A stretch of DNA of 64,000 nucleotides from Mesorhizobium sp. J428 (GTDB lineage: Bacteria; Pseudomonadota; Alphaproteobacteria; Rhizobiales; Rhizobiaceae), in the NCBI RefSeq assembly GCF_024699925.1, contig NZ_JAJOMX010000001.1:806001-870000 (forward strand), read 5' to 3'. The position numbers were made by a program, and so were the translations under genes. This document shows, one piece after another, positions 36,670 to 45,800 of this stretch. The notes under the pieces are model-generated. The model made no database searches, was not told the DNA's origin, and saw nothing but the letters and a program-made list of their open reading frames with translations. Each line of letters starts with the position of its first letter. Position 1 is the stretch's first letter.

Positions 36670-37373
36670 CAGGCGGCTTTCTTCGGTGCAAATGCGGTGA
36701 CGTCGATGACATGGTCGGCGACCGCCTCGCGCACGTCCTGGTCGTGGAAGATGCCGAGCATGGCGACGCCCGCACGTTTCTTCTCGCCGATCATGTCGAT
36801 GACGATCTGCCGGTTGGCCGCGTCGAGCGAGGCGGTCGGCTCGTCGAGCAGCAGGATCGGATGGTCGGTGATGAAACCGCGCGCGATGTTGACGCGCTGC
36901 TGCTCGCCGCCGGAGAAGGTGGCAGGCGGCAATTGCCACAGGCGCCCCGGCAGGTTCAGCCGTTCCAGCAGCGCACGCGCCCTGCCCCGCGCCTCCTCCC
37001 GGTCCTCGCCACGCGCCAGCAGCGGATCAGCGACCACGTCGACGGCCGAGACGCGCGGCACGGCGCGCAGGAACTGGCTAACATAGCCAATCGTGTCGCG
37101 GCGGATCGCCAGCACGGTGCGCGGTCCCGCCGCCGCCAGATCGACCAGATGGCCGTTGTGGGAGACAATCACCTGGCCGGCGTCGACGCCGTAATTACCG
37201 TAGAGCATCTTCAGGATCGAACTCTTTCCCGCACCCGACGGACCGCCGAGCACGGCGCATTCGCCCGCCTTGAGCGAGAAGGAGACATTACGCACCACGG
37301 GCAGCTCCACGCCGCCGCGCAGATGCATGACGAAGCTCTTGGCAACATCGGAGACGACGAGGGGGGTGGGCAT
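36669..37373 (-). CDS. phnL: C-P lyase accessory ATPase-like protein PhnL
   Basis: This is a 234-residue ABC-ATPase-like protein: Walker [14 protein letters not shown], signature [14 protein letters not shown], Walker [13 protein letters not shown], switch FHDQDVRE. PhnL is needed with PhnGHIJK for the C-P lyase pathway but is not a transporter. It starts 1 bp after the phnK end. Confidence 0.92.
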   Translation of the reverse strand: MPTPLVVSDVAKSFVMHLRGGVELPVVRNVSFSLKAGECAVLGGPSGAGKSSILKMLYGNYGVDAGQVIVSHNGHLVDLAAAGPRTVLAIRRDTIGYVSQFLRAVPRVSAVDVVADPLLARGEDREEARGRARALLERLNLPGRLWQLPPATFSGGEQQRVNIARGFITDHPILLLDEPTASLDAANRQIVIDMIGEKKRAGVAMLGIFHDQDVREAVADHVIDVTAFAPKKAA

Positions 37374-37374
37374 G

Positions 37375-38151
37375 TCACACCTGCAAAATCGAAGAGACGA
37401 GCAATTGCGTGTAGGGCGCGCGCGGATCGTCGAGGACGCGATCGGTGAGGCCGTGTTCCACCACGACGCCGTCTTTCATCACCATCATCCGGTGCGAGAG
37501 CAGACGCGCCACCGCGAGGTCGTGCGTGACCACGACGGCCGCGAGCCTGAGATCGCTGACCAGCCCGCGCAACAGGTCCAGCAGGCGCGCCTGGACGGAG
37601 ACGTCGAGCCCTCCGGTCGGCTCGTCCATGAACACCAGCCGCGGCCCGGTGACGAGGTTGCGCGCGATCTGCAGCCGCTGGCGCATGCCGCCCGAAAACG
37701 CGCGCGGCTGGTCGTCGATCCGGTCGGCGGATATCTCCACGCGGCCGAGCCAGTCGATCGCCGTCTCGCGGATGCGGCCGTAGTGCCGGTCACCAACGGC
37801 CATCAGCCGCTCGCCGACATTGGCGCCGGCCGAGACCGACATGCGCAGGCCATCGGCCGGGTTCTGGTGCACAAAGCCCCAGTCGGTGCGCATCAGGAAG
37901 CGGCGCTCCGCCTCGCTCATCCGGTAGAGGTCGCGCCACTGCCCGTCGCGCATGCGGTAGGAGACGAGGCCCGAACTCGGCGGCAGCCGCGTCGAGACGC
38001 AGTTGAGCATCGTCGTCTTGCCCGAGCCGGATTCGCCGACCACGGCCAGAACCTCGCCCGGCCACAGCTCGAACGAAACGTTCTCGCATCCCCGGCGCGC
38101 GCCGTAGGATTTTGAGAGCGAAGTGACGCGGAGCAGGGGTTCGTCGGTCAC
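37375..38151 (-). CDS. phnK: C-P lyase ATPase-like protein PhnK, in frame with phnJ
   Basis: This is a 258-residue ABC-ATPase-like protein: Walker A GESGSGKTTMLN, signature FSGGMRQRLQIARN, Walker B LVFMDEPTGGLD, switch VVTHDLAVARL. PhnK binds the PhnGHIJ core. GTG 38151 (start VTDEPLLRVTSLSKSYG) fits other PhnK N-termini. No stop separates it from phnJ in this sequence, so a single 550-codon frame runs through both. See phnJ and the finding. Confidence 0.9.
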   Translation of the reverse strand: MTDEPLLRVTSLSKSYGARRGCENVSFELWPGEVLAVVGESGSGKTTMLNCVSTRLPPSSGLVSYRMRDGQWRDLYRMSEAERRFLMRTDWGFVHQNPADGLRMSVSAGANVGERLMAVGDRHYGRIRETAIDWLGRVEISADRIDDQPRAFSGGMRQRLQIARNLVTGPRLVFMDEPTGGLDVSVQARLLDLLRGLVSDLRLAAVVVTHDLAVARLLSHRMMVMKDGVVVEHGLTDRVLDDPRAPYTQLLVSSILQV

Positions 38152-39027
38152 GACACAGCCTCCGCCTTTTCTCCCAGCTCGCCCACTGTACCCCTCAGCA
38201 CGTCGCGTCTCGCAATGATCCGTGTCGGAGCAGACAAACATCCGTCCGCCGCGGTCGTCGAGGATCACCTCGTCGAGATAGACATGCTCCGCGCCGCAGA
38301 GCGCGCAGGGCCGGTCGAAGGTCTGCACCTCGAAGGGATGGTCCTCGAAATCGAGGCTCACGACCTCCGTAAAGGGTGGAACGGCGTAGATGCGCTTCTC
38401 GCGCCCCGCGCCGAAGAGCTGCAGCGCAGGCGACATGTGCATCTTCGGATTGTCGAATTTCGGCGTCGGCGACGGGTCCATTACATAGCGCCCCTCGACC
38501 TTGACCGGATAGGCATAGGTGGTCGCGATGCGCCCGTGCCGGGCGATGTCCTCGTAGAGCTTGACGTGCATCAGGCCGTATTCCTCGAGCGCGTGCATCT
38601 TGCGTGTCTCGGTCTCGCGCGGTTCGAGGAAGCGCAGCGGCTCGGGGATCGGCACCTGGTAAACGAGCACCTGGCCTTCGGTCAGCGGATGCTCCGGGAT
38701 GCGATGCCGCGTCTGGATGATGGTCGCCTCCGCCGTCGAGGTCGTCACCGCCACATCCGCAACCTTCTGGAAGAAGGCGCGGATCGACACCGCATTGGTC
38801 GTGTCGTCTGCGCCCTGGTCAATCACCTTCAGCGTGTCGTCCGGCCCGATGATCGATGCCGTCACCTGCACGCCGCCGGTGCCCCAGCCATAGGGCATCG
38901 GCATCTCACGGCTGGCGAACGGTACCTGATAGCCCGGGATCGCGATACCCTTCAGGATCGCACGGCGGATCATCCGCTTCGTCTGCTCATCGAGATAGGC
39001 GAAGTTGTAGGTGGCAATTGCGGTCAT
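38152..39027 (-). CDS. phnJ: C-P lyase core radical-SAM enzyme PhnJ, in frame with phnK
   Basis: This is the catalytic radical-SAM subunit that breaks the C-P bond of alkyl-phosphonate ribose phosphate. The 4Fe-4S/active Cys region is visible as CALCGAEHVYLDEVILDD and FVCSDTDHC. It starts at ATG 39027 (MTAIATYNFAYLDEQTKRM). The tail reads TRRAEGYSGRAGRKGGGCV and then enters PhnK without a stop. In the next frame the same DNA gives TVGELGEKAEAVS-stop with the TGA overlapping the phnK GTG (GTGA), so a small indel near 38165-38200 or a lost stop is likely. A true fusion cannot be excluded. Confidence 0.88.
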
Positions 39028-39059
39028 GACACAATTCCCGGTGTCCGGAGTGCGCTTGC

Positions 39060-39083
39060 GGATCGCACATAATTGTGCGATCC
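39060..39083. promoter_or_regulatory. perfect inverted repeat between phnJ and hicA, likely HicB operator
   Basis: Arms GGATCGCACA and TGTGCGATCC (10 bp, perfect) flank TAAT. The centre contains CATAAT, which could serve as the hicA -10 box. It lies 25 bp before hicA and 33 bp before phnJ, between divergent genes. HicB antitoxins bind palindromes at their own promoter, so this is the expected operator. Control of phnJ through it is inference. Confidence 0.65.
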
Positions 39084-39107
39084 TGCGCATGGGGTGGGGA
39101 TCCGTGA

Positions 39108-39305
39108 ATGAAGAGGGAAGCGCTTCTTCGAGAGCTGCGCGCCCTGGCGCGAAAGCAGGGAAGAACTTTCGAGGTCTTCACCGACAAGGGCAAGGGATCG
39201 CATTACCGCGTCAGATTTGGCGACCGCCTGACGACCGTCCAGTCCGGCGACCTGTCCAAGCTGATGGTCGCCAGGATCAAGAAGCAGCTCGGGATTGACG
39301 AATAG
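39108..39305 (+). CDS. hicA: HicA-family mRNA interferase toxin
   Basis: This is a 65-residue dsRBD-fold toxin that cleaves mRNA. The catalytic His region GKGSHYRVRFGD and the terminal VARIKKQLGIDE are typical. Length (about 60-70) is normal. ATG 39108 follows GGGGATCC. It precedes hicB by 12 bp and lies on the opposite strand inside the phn cluster. Confidence 0.9.
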   Translation: MKREALLRELRALARKQGRTFEVFTDKGKGSHYRVRFGDRLTTVQSGDLSKLMVARIKKQLGIDE

Positions 39306-39317
39306 GAGCATAGAGCG

Positions 39318-39752
39318 ATGATGGAATATGTCTTCCCTGCCTTGATCGAAGCCGATCCCGACGGTGGCTATCTGGTGACGTTTCCGGACGTGCCGGAAGC
39401 GATAACCGCTGGCGAAACCCTGGCCGAGGCCCGTTCGAACGCAGTCGAAGCGCTTGGCCTGGCGTTGCGCGGCGTGCTGACGATGGACCGTTCGCTGCCA
39501 TCGACGCGCTCCACGAAGCCCGGATTGATCGACATCGCCGTCGATCCGACCACCGCTCTCAAACTCGCGGTCGTCGAGGCATTCAACGAAAGCGGGCTGA
39601 CGAAGTCGGAACTTGCCCGCCGACTGGGACGAGTCGAGACCGAGGCCCGTCGCATCCTCGATCCCGATCACCCGACCAAGCTGCCCCTCCTGCAGGAAGC
39701 GCTTGCCGTTCTGGGGAAGGATATCATCGTATCGGTCAGGGGCGCCGCCTAG
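39318..39752 (+). CDS. hicB: HicB-family antitoxin with C-terminal DNA-binding part
   Basis: This is a 144-residue antitoxin: N-terminal degenerate RNase-H-like HicB fold (YVFPALIEADPDGGYLVTFP with PEAITAGETLAEARSNAVEAL) and a C-terminal helix-turn-helix-like part (FNESGLTKSELARRLGRVET). AGGAG precedes ATG 39318. It neutralises HicA and should repress its own promoter via 39060-39083. It ends 5 bp before the phnI stop (convergent). Confidence 0.9.
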   Translation: MMEYVFPALIEADPDGGYLVTFPDVPEAITAGETLAEARSNAVEALGLALRGVLTMDRSLPSTRSTKPGLIDIAVDPTTALKLAVVEAFNESGLTKSELARRLGRVETEARRILDPDHPTKLPLLQEALAVLGKDIIVSVRGAA

Positions 39753-39757
39753 GATTT

Positions 39758-40861
39758 TCATTCCGCGGCCTCCCGGCGATCGTCCTCGAGCTGCCCCGCT
39801 TCGAATTCCGCCCGCATGCGCCTTACGAGGTCGAGTTCCGCCTGGAAGTCGACATAGTGCGGCAGCTTCAGGTGCTCGACGAAGCCGGTCGCCTGGACAT
39901 TGTCCGAATGCGAGATGACGAACTCCTCGTCCTGTGCCGGCGCGACGAGGTCCTCGCCGAACTCCGCGGCGCGCAGCGCCCGGTCGCACAGCGCCATTGC
40001 CATTGCCTTGCGCTCCGACTGGCCGAACACCAGCCCGTAACCGCGCGTGAACTGCGGCGGCGCCTTGGCCGAGCCCTTGAACTGATTGACCATCTGGCAC
40101 TCGGTCACGCGGATCGAACCGAGCGGGACGGGAAAGTCCAGTTCCGGCACGTCGAGCTCCAGCTCGGCCTCGCCGATCCTGATCTCGCCAACGAAGGGGT
40201 GGGTGCGCGCATAGCCGCGCTGGGTGGAGTAGGCGAGTGCGAGCAGAAAGCCCTCGTCGCCGCGCGCCAGCGCCTGCAGGCGGGCGTCGCGCTCAAGCGG
40301 GAATTCGAGCGGCTCGCGCGTGATGTCGGCGACCGGCATGCCCGCCGGCACCGCGCCATCGGCCTCGATCAGCCCCTCCTCGCCCAGCAGGTCCGAAACA
40401 CGCGGCATCGGCGCAGTATCCGGCTCGCGTTGCGTGGGCTCCTCAGCCGGTGCATCACCTGCCAGTGCCGGGTCGAGCAGGCGATGCGTGTAGTCGAAGG
40501 TCGGCCCGAGAAGCTGCCCGCCCGGCAGATCCTTGTAGGTCGCCGAGACGCGCCGCTCGACCTTCATGGCCGCCGTGTCGAGAGGCCGCGTGTAGCCGAA
40601 GCACGGCAGCGTCGTGCGATAGGCGCGCACGAGGAAGATCGCCTCGATCATGTCGCCACGCGCCTGCTTCATCGCCAGCGCGGCGAGTTCGCGGTCGTAG
40701 AGCGAGCCCTCGGCCATTACGCGGTCGACCCCGAGCGCCAGTTGCTCGACGATCTGGTCGAGCCGCAGCGCCGGCACCGCGCGGTCGCCGCGCCTGCGGT
40801 CGGCCAGCAGCGAATGGGCATTTCGGATGGCGGCCTCGCCGCCTTTCACCGCGACATACAT
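39758..40861 (-). CDS. phnI: C-P lyase core subunit PhnI
   Basis: This is a 367-residue subunit of the PhnGHIJ core. PhnI with PhnGHL forms the ribosyl-phosphonate from ATP and phosphonate. The start MYVAVKGGEAAIRNAHSLL and the central ECQMVNQFKGSAKAPPQFTRG region are characteristic. It starts 3 bp after the phnH end. In the genome phnJ would normally follow directly, but hicAB lies between. Confidence 0.92.
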   Translation of the reverse strand: MYVAVKGGEAAIRNAHSLLADRRRGDRAVPALRLDQIVEQLALGVDRVMAEGSLYDRELAALAMKQARGDMIEAIFLVRAYRTTLPCFGYTRPLDTAAMKVERRVSATYKDLPGGQLLGPTFDYTHRLLDPALAGDAPAEEPTQREPDTAPMPRVSDLLGEEGLIEADGAVPAGMPVADITREPLEFPLERDARLQALARGDEGFLLALAYSTQRGYARTHPFVGEIRIGEAELELDVPELDFPVPLGSIRVTECQMVNQFKGSAKAPPQFTRGYGLVFGQSERKAMAMALCDRALRAAEFGEDLVAPAQDEEFVISHSDNVQATGFVEHLKLPHYVDFQAELDLVRRMRAEFEAGQLEDDRREAAE

Positions 40862-40864
40862 GGC

Positions 40865-41476
40865 TCAGCCTCCCGCCTGTCCGTCGCCGATCCGCGTCGT
40901 GCGCGGCAGGCAGACGATCTCGTCGCGCGACACCAGGATCAGGTCGACGCCGCGCGGAAACCGCGCGCCGTTCTGCCGCCACTGCGCGGTGAAATGGCGC
41001 GGCATGGGCGTCGGCGCCACGGTTGCGGTTCTCTGGATTCCCGGCCCCGCGAGCACCAGCGGCGGGCCTGCGTCGAAGCTCTCCACCTGCAGCACGATCG
41101 TGGTCGACCGGTCGGGGTAGTCCTGCGAGCCCTGCGCGAAACTCTCCAGCGCGACCAGCTCGTCCGGCGCGGCCGCGAAGGCGAAATGCGCCTCGGTCGC
41201 GATCGACGTCACCGGCGCGCCGCTGTGGAAACCGAGCCAGTTGCGCACGTCGACGTTCGACAGCTGCCGGTCGAGCCAGACCGGCGTGTCGTGGTCGCAG
41301 AGTGCCAGCGCGACCGCTCCGGCGAGCGGCGACATGGGTGCGGGAGGTAAGGTCACGGCAGAGACGGAACGGTGGCTGCCCGGCCGCGCCATCGCATCCA
41401 TCACCGCGCGGAACACCGATTGCGCGTCGAAGACAGGAGCCCGGAAGCCGCCCTGGATTACGGCCGTCGTCGGCAT
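40865..41476 (-). CDS. phnH: C-P lyase core subunit PhnH
   Basis: This is a 203-residue subunit. The N-terminus GGFRAPVFDAQSVFRAVMDA and the C-terminal FPRGVDLILVSRDEIVCLPRTTRI are typical of PhnH. ATG 41476 overlaps the phnG stop (ATGA). The longer upstream frame is only the shadow of phnG. Confidence 0.9.
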   Translation of the reverse strand: MPTTAVIQGGFRAPVFDAQSVFRAVMDAMARPGSHRSVSAVTLPPAPMSPLAGAVALALCDHDTPVWLDRQLSNVDVRNWLGFHSGAPVTSIATEAHFAFAAAPDELVALESFAQGSQDYPDRSTTIVLQVESFDAGPPLVLAGPGIQRTATVAPTPMPRHFTAQWRQNGARFPRGVDLILVSRDEIVCLPRTTRIGDGQAGG

Positions 41477-41943
41477 CAGTCCTCTCCTCTCACCATGGTG
41501 AAGAAGTCGACCTTCGTGGCGGCGACCTCGGCCGCCCGGCGCGCGGCATGGGCATCGTGCTCCTGCCGCAGCGGCGAGAGGATCAGCTCCTCCAGGCGCG
41601 ACCGCAGTTCCGGCTTCTGCCAGAGCGCATCGATCGTCGCGGCGATCCGGGCCTTGTCCGCGTCGCGGCCGAGTGCATAGGAATGGCCGACCTCGCCGCC
41701 TGCGAGCCGAACGGTTGCGCGCGTGACCGTCGCCTCGCCGGCGTTGAACGGCGCGCCACCGCCGCCCATCCGGCCCCGCACCGTGACGAGGCCGGTCTCC
41801 GGCCCGCGCACAGGTTCGGCCATGATGTCGAAAGCAGCGGCTGTCCAGAGGTCCGACAGCCGCGCCGCCGGGGCATGGGCGAGCACCGCCATCATCTCCC
41901 GCCGCAATTCGCTTTCGGGCCTCGCGCCCGTCTGGATGTGCAT
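41476..41943 (-). CDS. phnG: C-P lyase core subunit PhnG
   Basis: This is a 155-residue subunit, first gene of phnGHI. Typical parts are REMMAVLAHAPAARL and VTVRGRMGGGGAPFNAGEATVTR. I chose ATG 41943. An upstream TTG 41976 lies inside the PhnF operator and is unlikely. Confidence 0.9.
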   Translation of the reverse strand: MHIQTGARPESELRREMMAVLAHAPAARLSDLWTAAAFDIMAEPVRGPETGLVTVRGRMGGGGAPFNAGEATVTRATVRLAGGEVGHSYALGRDADKARIAATIDALWQKPELRSRLEELILSPLRQEHDAHAARRAAEVAATKVDFFTMVRGED

Positions 41944-41956
41944 GCCGCAACTCGAC

Positions 41957-41976
41957 TTGTCTAGTGTTATAGACAA
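41957..41976. promoter_or_regulatory. likely PhnF operator between phnG and phnF
   Basis: TTGTCTA (41957-41963) and TAGACAA (41970-41976) form a perfect inverted repeat with a 6-bp spacer, 14 bp before the phnG ATG and 42 bp before phnF. GntR/HutC-type PhnF repressors bind TATAGAC-like palindromes, so this fits autoregulation and repression of phnG. Confidence 0.65.
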
Positions 41977-42006
41977 CTATATGATGGCTTCGATTAGACC
42001 TCTCGC

Positions 42007-42024
42007 ATGACGATCTGATGACAG
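42007..42024 (-). promoter_or_regulatory. likely Pho box of the phnG promoter
   Basis: Minus-strand CTGTCATCAGATCGTCAT has a perfect first half (CTGTCAT) and second half CGTCAT at 11-bp spacing, 13 of 18 bases against the rhizobial consensus. TCTAAT follows 8 bp later as a possible -10. The box overlaps the phnF start codon (ATG 42018). Confidence 0.6.
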
Positions 42025-42779
42025 CGACCGTTGCAGAAACCTCCGCCGACAGCTCGATCCGCCGCAACAGCGGCGTGTCGCTCTGGCGCCAGATCTCCGA
42101 CCGGATCCGCCGCCTGGAGACGGACGGGCAACTCGATGCGGAGGGCCGCCTGCCGCCGGAGTTCAAGCTGGCCGAAGAATTCGGCGTGAACCGCCACACG
42201 GTCCGCAGCGCCATCTCGCATCTCGTGCAGGAAGGTGTGCTGCGCACCGAGCAGGGTCGAGGCACCTTCTTCCGCAGTCGTCCCCGCCTCGCTTATCCGA
42301 TCGGCCGGCGCACGCGCTTCTCCGCCGGCCTCGAGGGCCAGGCCTCGACGCTCCAGACGGCGCTGGTGGACTCCGCCATCGTTCCGGCCAATGTCCGCGT
42401 CGCGGAGGCGCTCGACATGGCGCCGGAAGCGCCCGCGGTCTGGCTGAGGACGGTAGGCCTTGCCGACGGCGAGCCGGTGTCGACGGCCGAGAGCTGGTTT
42501 CCGGCGGACAGGCTGGGAGGGATCGCCGATGCGTTCCGGCGCACGGGCTCGATCACCGCGGCGCTCGCCTCGCTCGGCGTCGCGGACTACACTCGCCGCT
42601 CGACGGTGCTCACCGCCACCCATGCCGGCGACGACGATCTGGCGCGGCTGAAGCTTGCGCCCGGCGCCATCGTGCTGGCGACAGAGAGCGTCAATGTCGA
42701 TCCCGCCGGCAGGCCGATCCAATATTCCCGGACGCGCTTTTCGGCGGATCGTATCGAACTGACGATCGAAAACGGCTGA
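42018..42779 (+). CDS. phnF: GntR/HutC-family phosphonate regulator PhnF
   Basis: This is a 253-residue regulator: N-terminal winged helix (SLWRQISDRIRRLETDGQL, then LAEEFGVNRHTVRSAISHL) and C-terminal UTRA effector domain (EALDMAPEAPAVWLRTVGLA, SRTRFSADRIELTIE). Divergent from phnG. It should repress through 41957-41976 until a phosphonate or phosphate-related signal relieves it. The ribosome site is weak. Confidence 0.92.
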   Translation: MTATVAETSADSSIRRNSGVSLWRQISDRIRRLETDGQLDAEGRLPPEFKLAEEFGVNRHTVRSAISHLVQEGVLRTEQGRGTFFRSRPRLAYPIGRRTRFSAGLEGQASTLQTALVDSAIVPANVRVAEALDMAPEAPAVWLRTVGLADGEPVSTAESWFPADRLGGIADAFRRTGSITAALASLGVADYTRRSTVLTATHAGDDDLARLKLAPGAIVLATESVNVDPAGRPIQYSRTRFSADRIELTIENG

Positions 42780-42809
42780 CCGGCCGCCCGGATTATCGGG
42801 CAGCCGGTC
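42778..42809. terminator. hairpin between phnF and the repeat-protein gene
   Basis: Arms GACCGGC-C-GCCCG and CGGGC-A-GCCGGTC pair over 12 of 13 positions with a 6-nt loop. The phnF stop lies at its base and the repeat-protein gene converges on it. There is no T-run on either side, so it is a stable but non-classical bidirectional terminator candidate. Confidence 0.45.
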
Positions 42810-42842
42810 GGAAGATCGGAACGCGGCGCGAGGCCGCCCCGG

Positions 42843-45800
42843 TCAGATTTCCTGATAGGCGGCGATGACGGCCGCGACCTGATCGGAGTTCATCACCTGG
42901 ATCTGGGCGGTCGTCAGCGCCTGGACCTGGTCGGCGTCGAGGGCGTCGATGTCCTCCACGGCGAGGCCGGAGATGGCGCCCGTGTTGATGGCGGCAATGT
43001 CACCGGTCGAGAAGCGCTCAAAATCCTCGGTCTCCATGGCCGCGATCTGCCCGGAGCCTAGCACCGCGGTCTGGGCCTCGGAGAACGCCTCGATCTGGTC
43101 GGCGGTCATCGCCGTGATCTGCGACGCGGTCAGGCCGACCGCCGCCTTGACGCTCAGCGCGCCGACCTGATCCTCGGTCAGGGCGCCGATCTGGTCCGTC
43201 GTCAGCGAGGCGACCTGAGCCGCAGTGAGCGCGCCGACCTGGTCGGTCGAGAGACCGCCGATCTGGTCAGTGGTCAGCGCTGCGATCTGCGTCGGCTTCA
43301 TCAACGCGATCTGCGAGGTCGTCACGGCCGCGAGTTGGTCCGTGGTCAAGGCCGCAACGGCATCGTTCGACAGGCCCGAAATGGCCTTCGTGCTGATGGC
43401 GGCAATCGCATCGGTCGACAGCTCAGCGATGTCGTCGGCGCCGAGCGCCCCGACCTGCGTCGCGCTCAGCGCACCGACCTGCGCCGTCGTCAGCGCCCCG
43501 ACCTGATCCGTGCTCAACGTCCCCACTTGCGTGGCGCTCAGCCCGATGATCGCCTTGGTGCTGATCGCGCCGACCTGCTCCTCGCTCAGCGCGCCGATCT
43601 GGTCGGCGGTCAGCGAAGCCGCCTGGATCGCCGTCAGCGCCCCGGCCTGCTCGGCCGAGAGATCGCCGATCTGATCGACCGTCAGAGCCGCGATCTGCGA
43701 GCCCTTCATCATGCCGATCTGGCCAGTCGTCAGAGCGCCGACCTGGTCGGTGCTCAAGGCCGCGACGGCATCGTTCGACAGGCCGGAGATGGATTTCGTG
43801 CTGATCGCGGCAATCGCATCGGTCGACAGTTCGGCGACATCGTCAGCGCCCAGTGCCCCAAGCTGCGTCGCGCTCAGTGCGCCGACCTGTGCAGTCGTCA
43901 GCGCCCCGACCTGGTCGGTGCTCAATGCCCCGACCTGGGTGGCAGTCAGGCCGAGAATGGCCTTGGTGCTGATGGCGCCGACCTGCTCCTCGCTCAGCGC
44001 ACCGATCTGGTCCGTCGTAAGCGACGCCACCTGGGTCGCGGTCAACGCACCGACCTGGTCCGTCGAGAGATAGCCGATCTGATCGGTGGTCAGCGCGGCG
44101 ATCTGCGCCGGCTTCATCATGCCGATCTGGCCAGTCGTCAGTGCCCCGACCTGATCCTCGCTCAGGGCCGCGACGGCATCGTTCGACAGGCCGGAGATCG
44201 ACTTGGTGCTGATCGCGGCGATCGCATCGGTCGACAGTTCGGCGACATCGTCAGCGCCGAGCGCGCCGAGCTGCACCGCGCTCAGCACGCCGACCTGCGC
44301 CGTCGTAAACGCGCCCACCTGGTCGGTGCTCAGCGCCCCCACCTGCGTAGCGGTCATGCCGATGATCGATTTCGAATTGATCGCGCCAACCTGCTCCTCG
44401 CTCAGCGCGCCGATCTGGTCGGTGGTCAGCGAGGCGACCTGCGTCGCAGTCAGCGCACCGACCTGGTCGGTCGAGAGATCGCCGATCTGGTCCGTCGTCA
44501 GAGCCGCGATCTGGGTGCCCTTCATCATCGCGATCTGGCCGGTCGAGAGCGCACCGAGCTGGTCGGTGCTAAGTGCTGCGACCGCGTCAGCGGAGAGACC
44601 GGAGATGGACTTCGTGCTGATCGCGGCGATCACGTCGGTCGAGAGCTCGGCGACGTCGTCAGCGCCCAGCGCTCCTAACTGCGTCGCGCTCAAAGCGCCG
44701 ACTTGCGCCGTGGTCAGGGCCGCGACCTGGTCCGTGCTCAGCGCGCCCACCTGCGTGGCGGTCATGCCGAGGATCGACTTCGAATTGATCGCGCCGATCT
44801 GCTCCTCGCTCATGGCGCCGATCTGATCCGTGGTCAAAGCCGCGACCTGCGTGGCGGTCAGTGCAGCGACCTGATCGGTCGAGAGATAGCCGATCTGGTC
44901 CGTGGTCAGCGCGGAAATCTGCGCCGGCTTCATCGCGGCGATCTGGCCCGTGGTCAATGCGCCGACCTGGTCCTCGCTCAGCGCTGCGACCGCATCATTG
45001 GTCAGGCCGGAGATGGACTTCGTGCTGATCGCGGCGATCGCATCGGTCGACAGTTCGGCGATGTCGTCAGCGCCGAGACCGCCCAGCTGCGCGCCGGTCA
45101 TCGCGCCGACCTGTGCGGTCGTCAGGGCTGCGACCTGATCCGTCGAGAGGAGAGCGACCTTGGCCGAGGTCAGGCCGAGGATCGCCTTGGTGCTGATCGC
45201 GCCCACCTGCTCCTCGCTCAGCGCGCCGATCTGGTCGTTGGTCAGGGCAGAGACCTGCGTCGCCGTCAGCGCGCCGATCTGGTCGGTCGATAGGTCGCCG
45301 ATCTGGTCCGTCGTCAGTGCCGCAATCTGCGTGCCCTTCATCATACCGATCTGGCCGGTCGTCATCGCGCCGAGCTGGTCGGTGCTGAGCGCTGCGACGG
45401 CGTCATTCGACAGGCCGGAAATAGCCTTGGTGCTTATGGCAGCGATCGCGTCGGTCGAGAGTTCAGCGACGTCGTCAGCGCCAAGTGCGCCGAGCTGCAG
45501 CGCGCTGAACGCACCGACCTGCACCGTCGTCAACGCGCCCACCTGATCGGTGCTCAGGGCGCCCACCTGCGTCGCGGTCAGGCCAAGGACGGCCTTGGTG
45601 CTGATAGCGCCAACCTGCTCTTCGCTGAGCGCACCGACCTGGTCGGTGGTCAGCGACGCGACCTGGGCGGCGGTGAATGCGCCCACCTGCGCGGTGCTCA
45701 GATCGCCGATCTGGTCCGTGGTCAGCGCAGCGATCTGCGTGCCTTTCATCATGCCGATCTGGCCGGTCGTCAGCGCGCCGAGTTGGTCGGTGCTGAGCGC

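Noticed and set aside
43335..44678. Long repetitive plus-strand frames opposite the octad gene
   Set aside because: They are the antisense of the 408-bp repeats; several frames stay open because of the repeat itself, and only the minus frame gives a regular acidic octad and a full-length reading from end to end.
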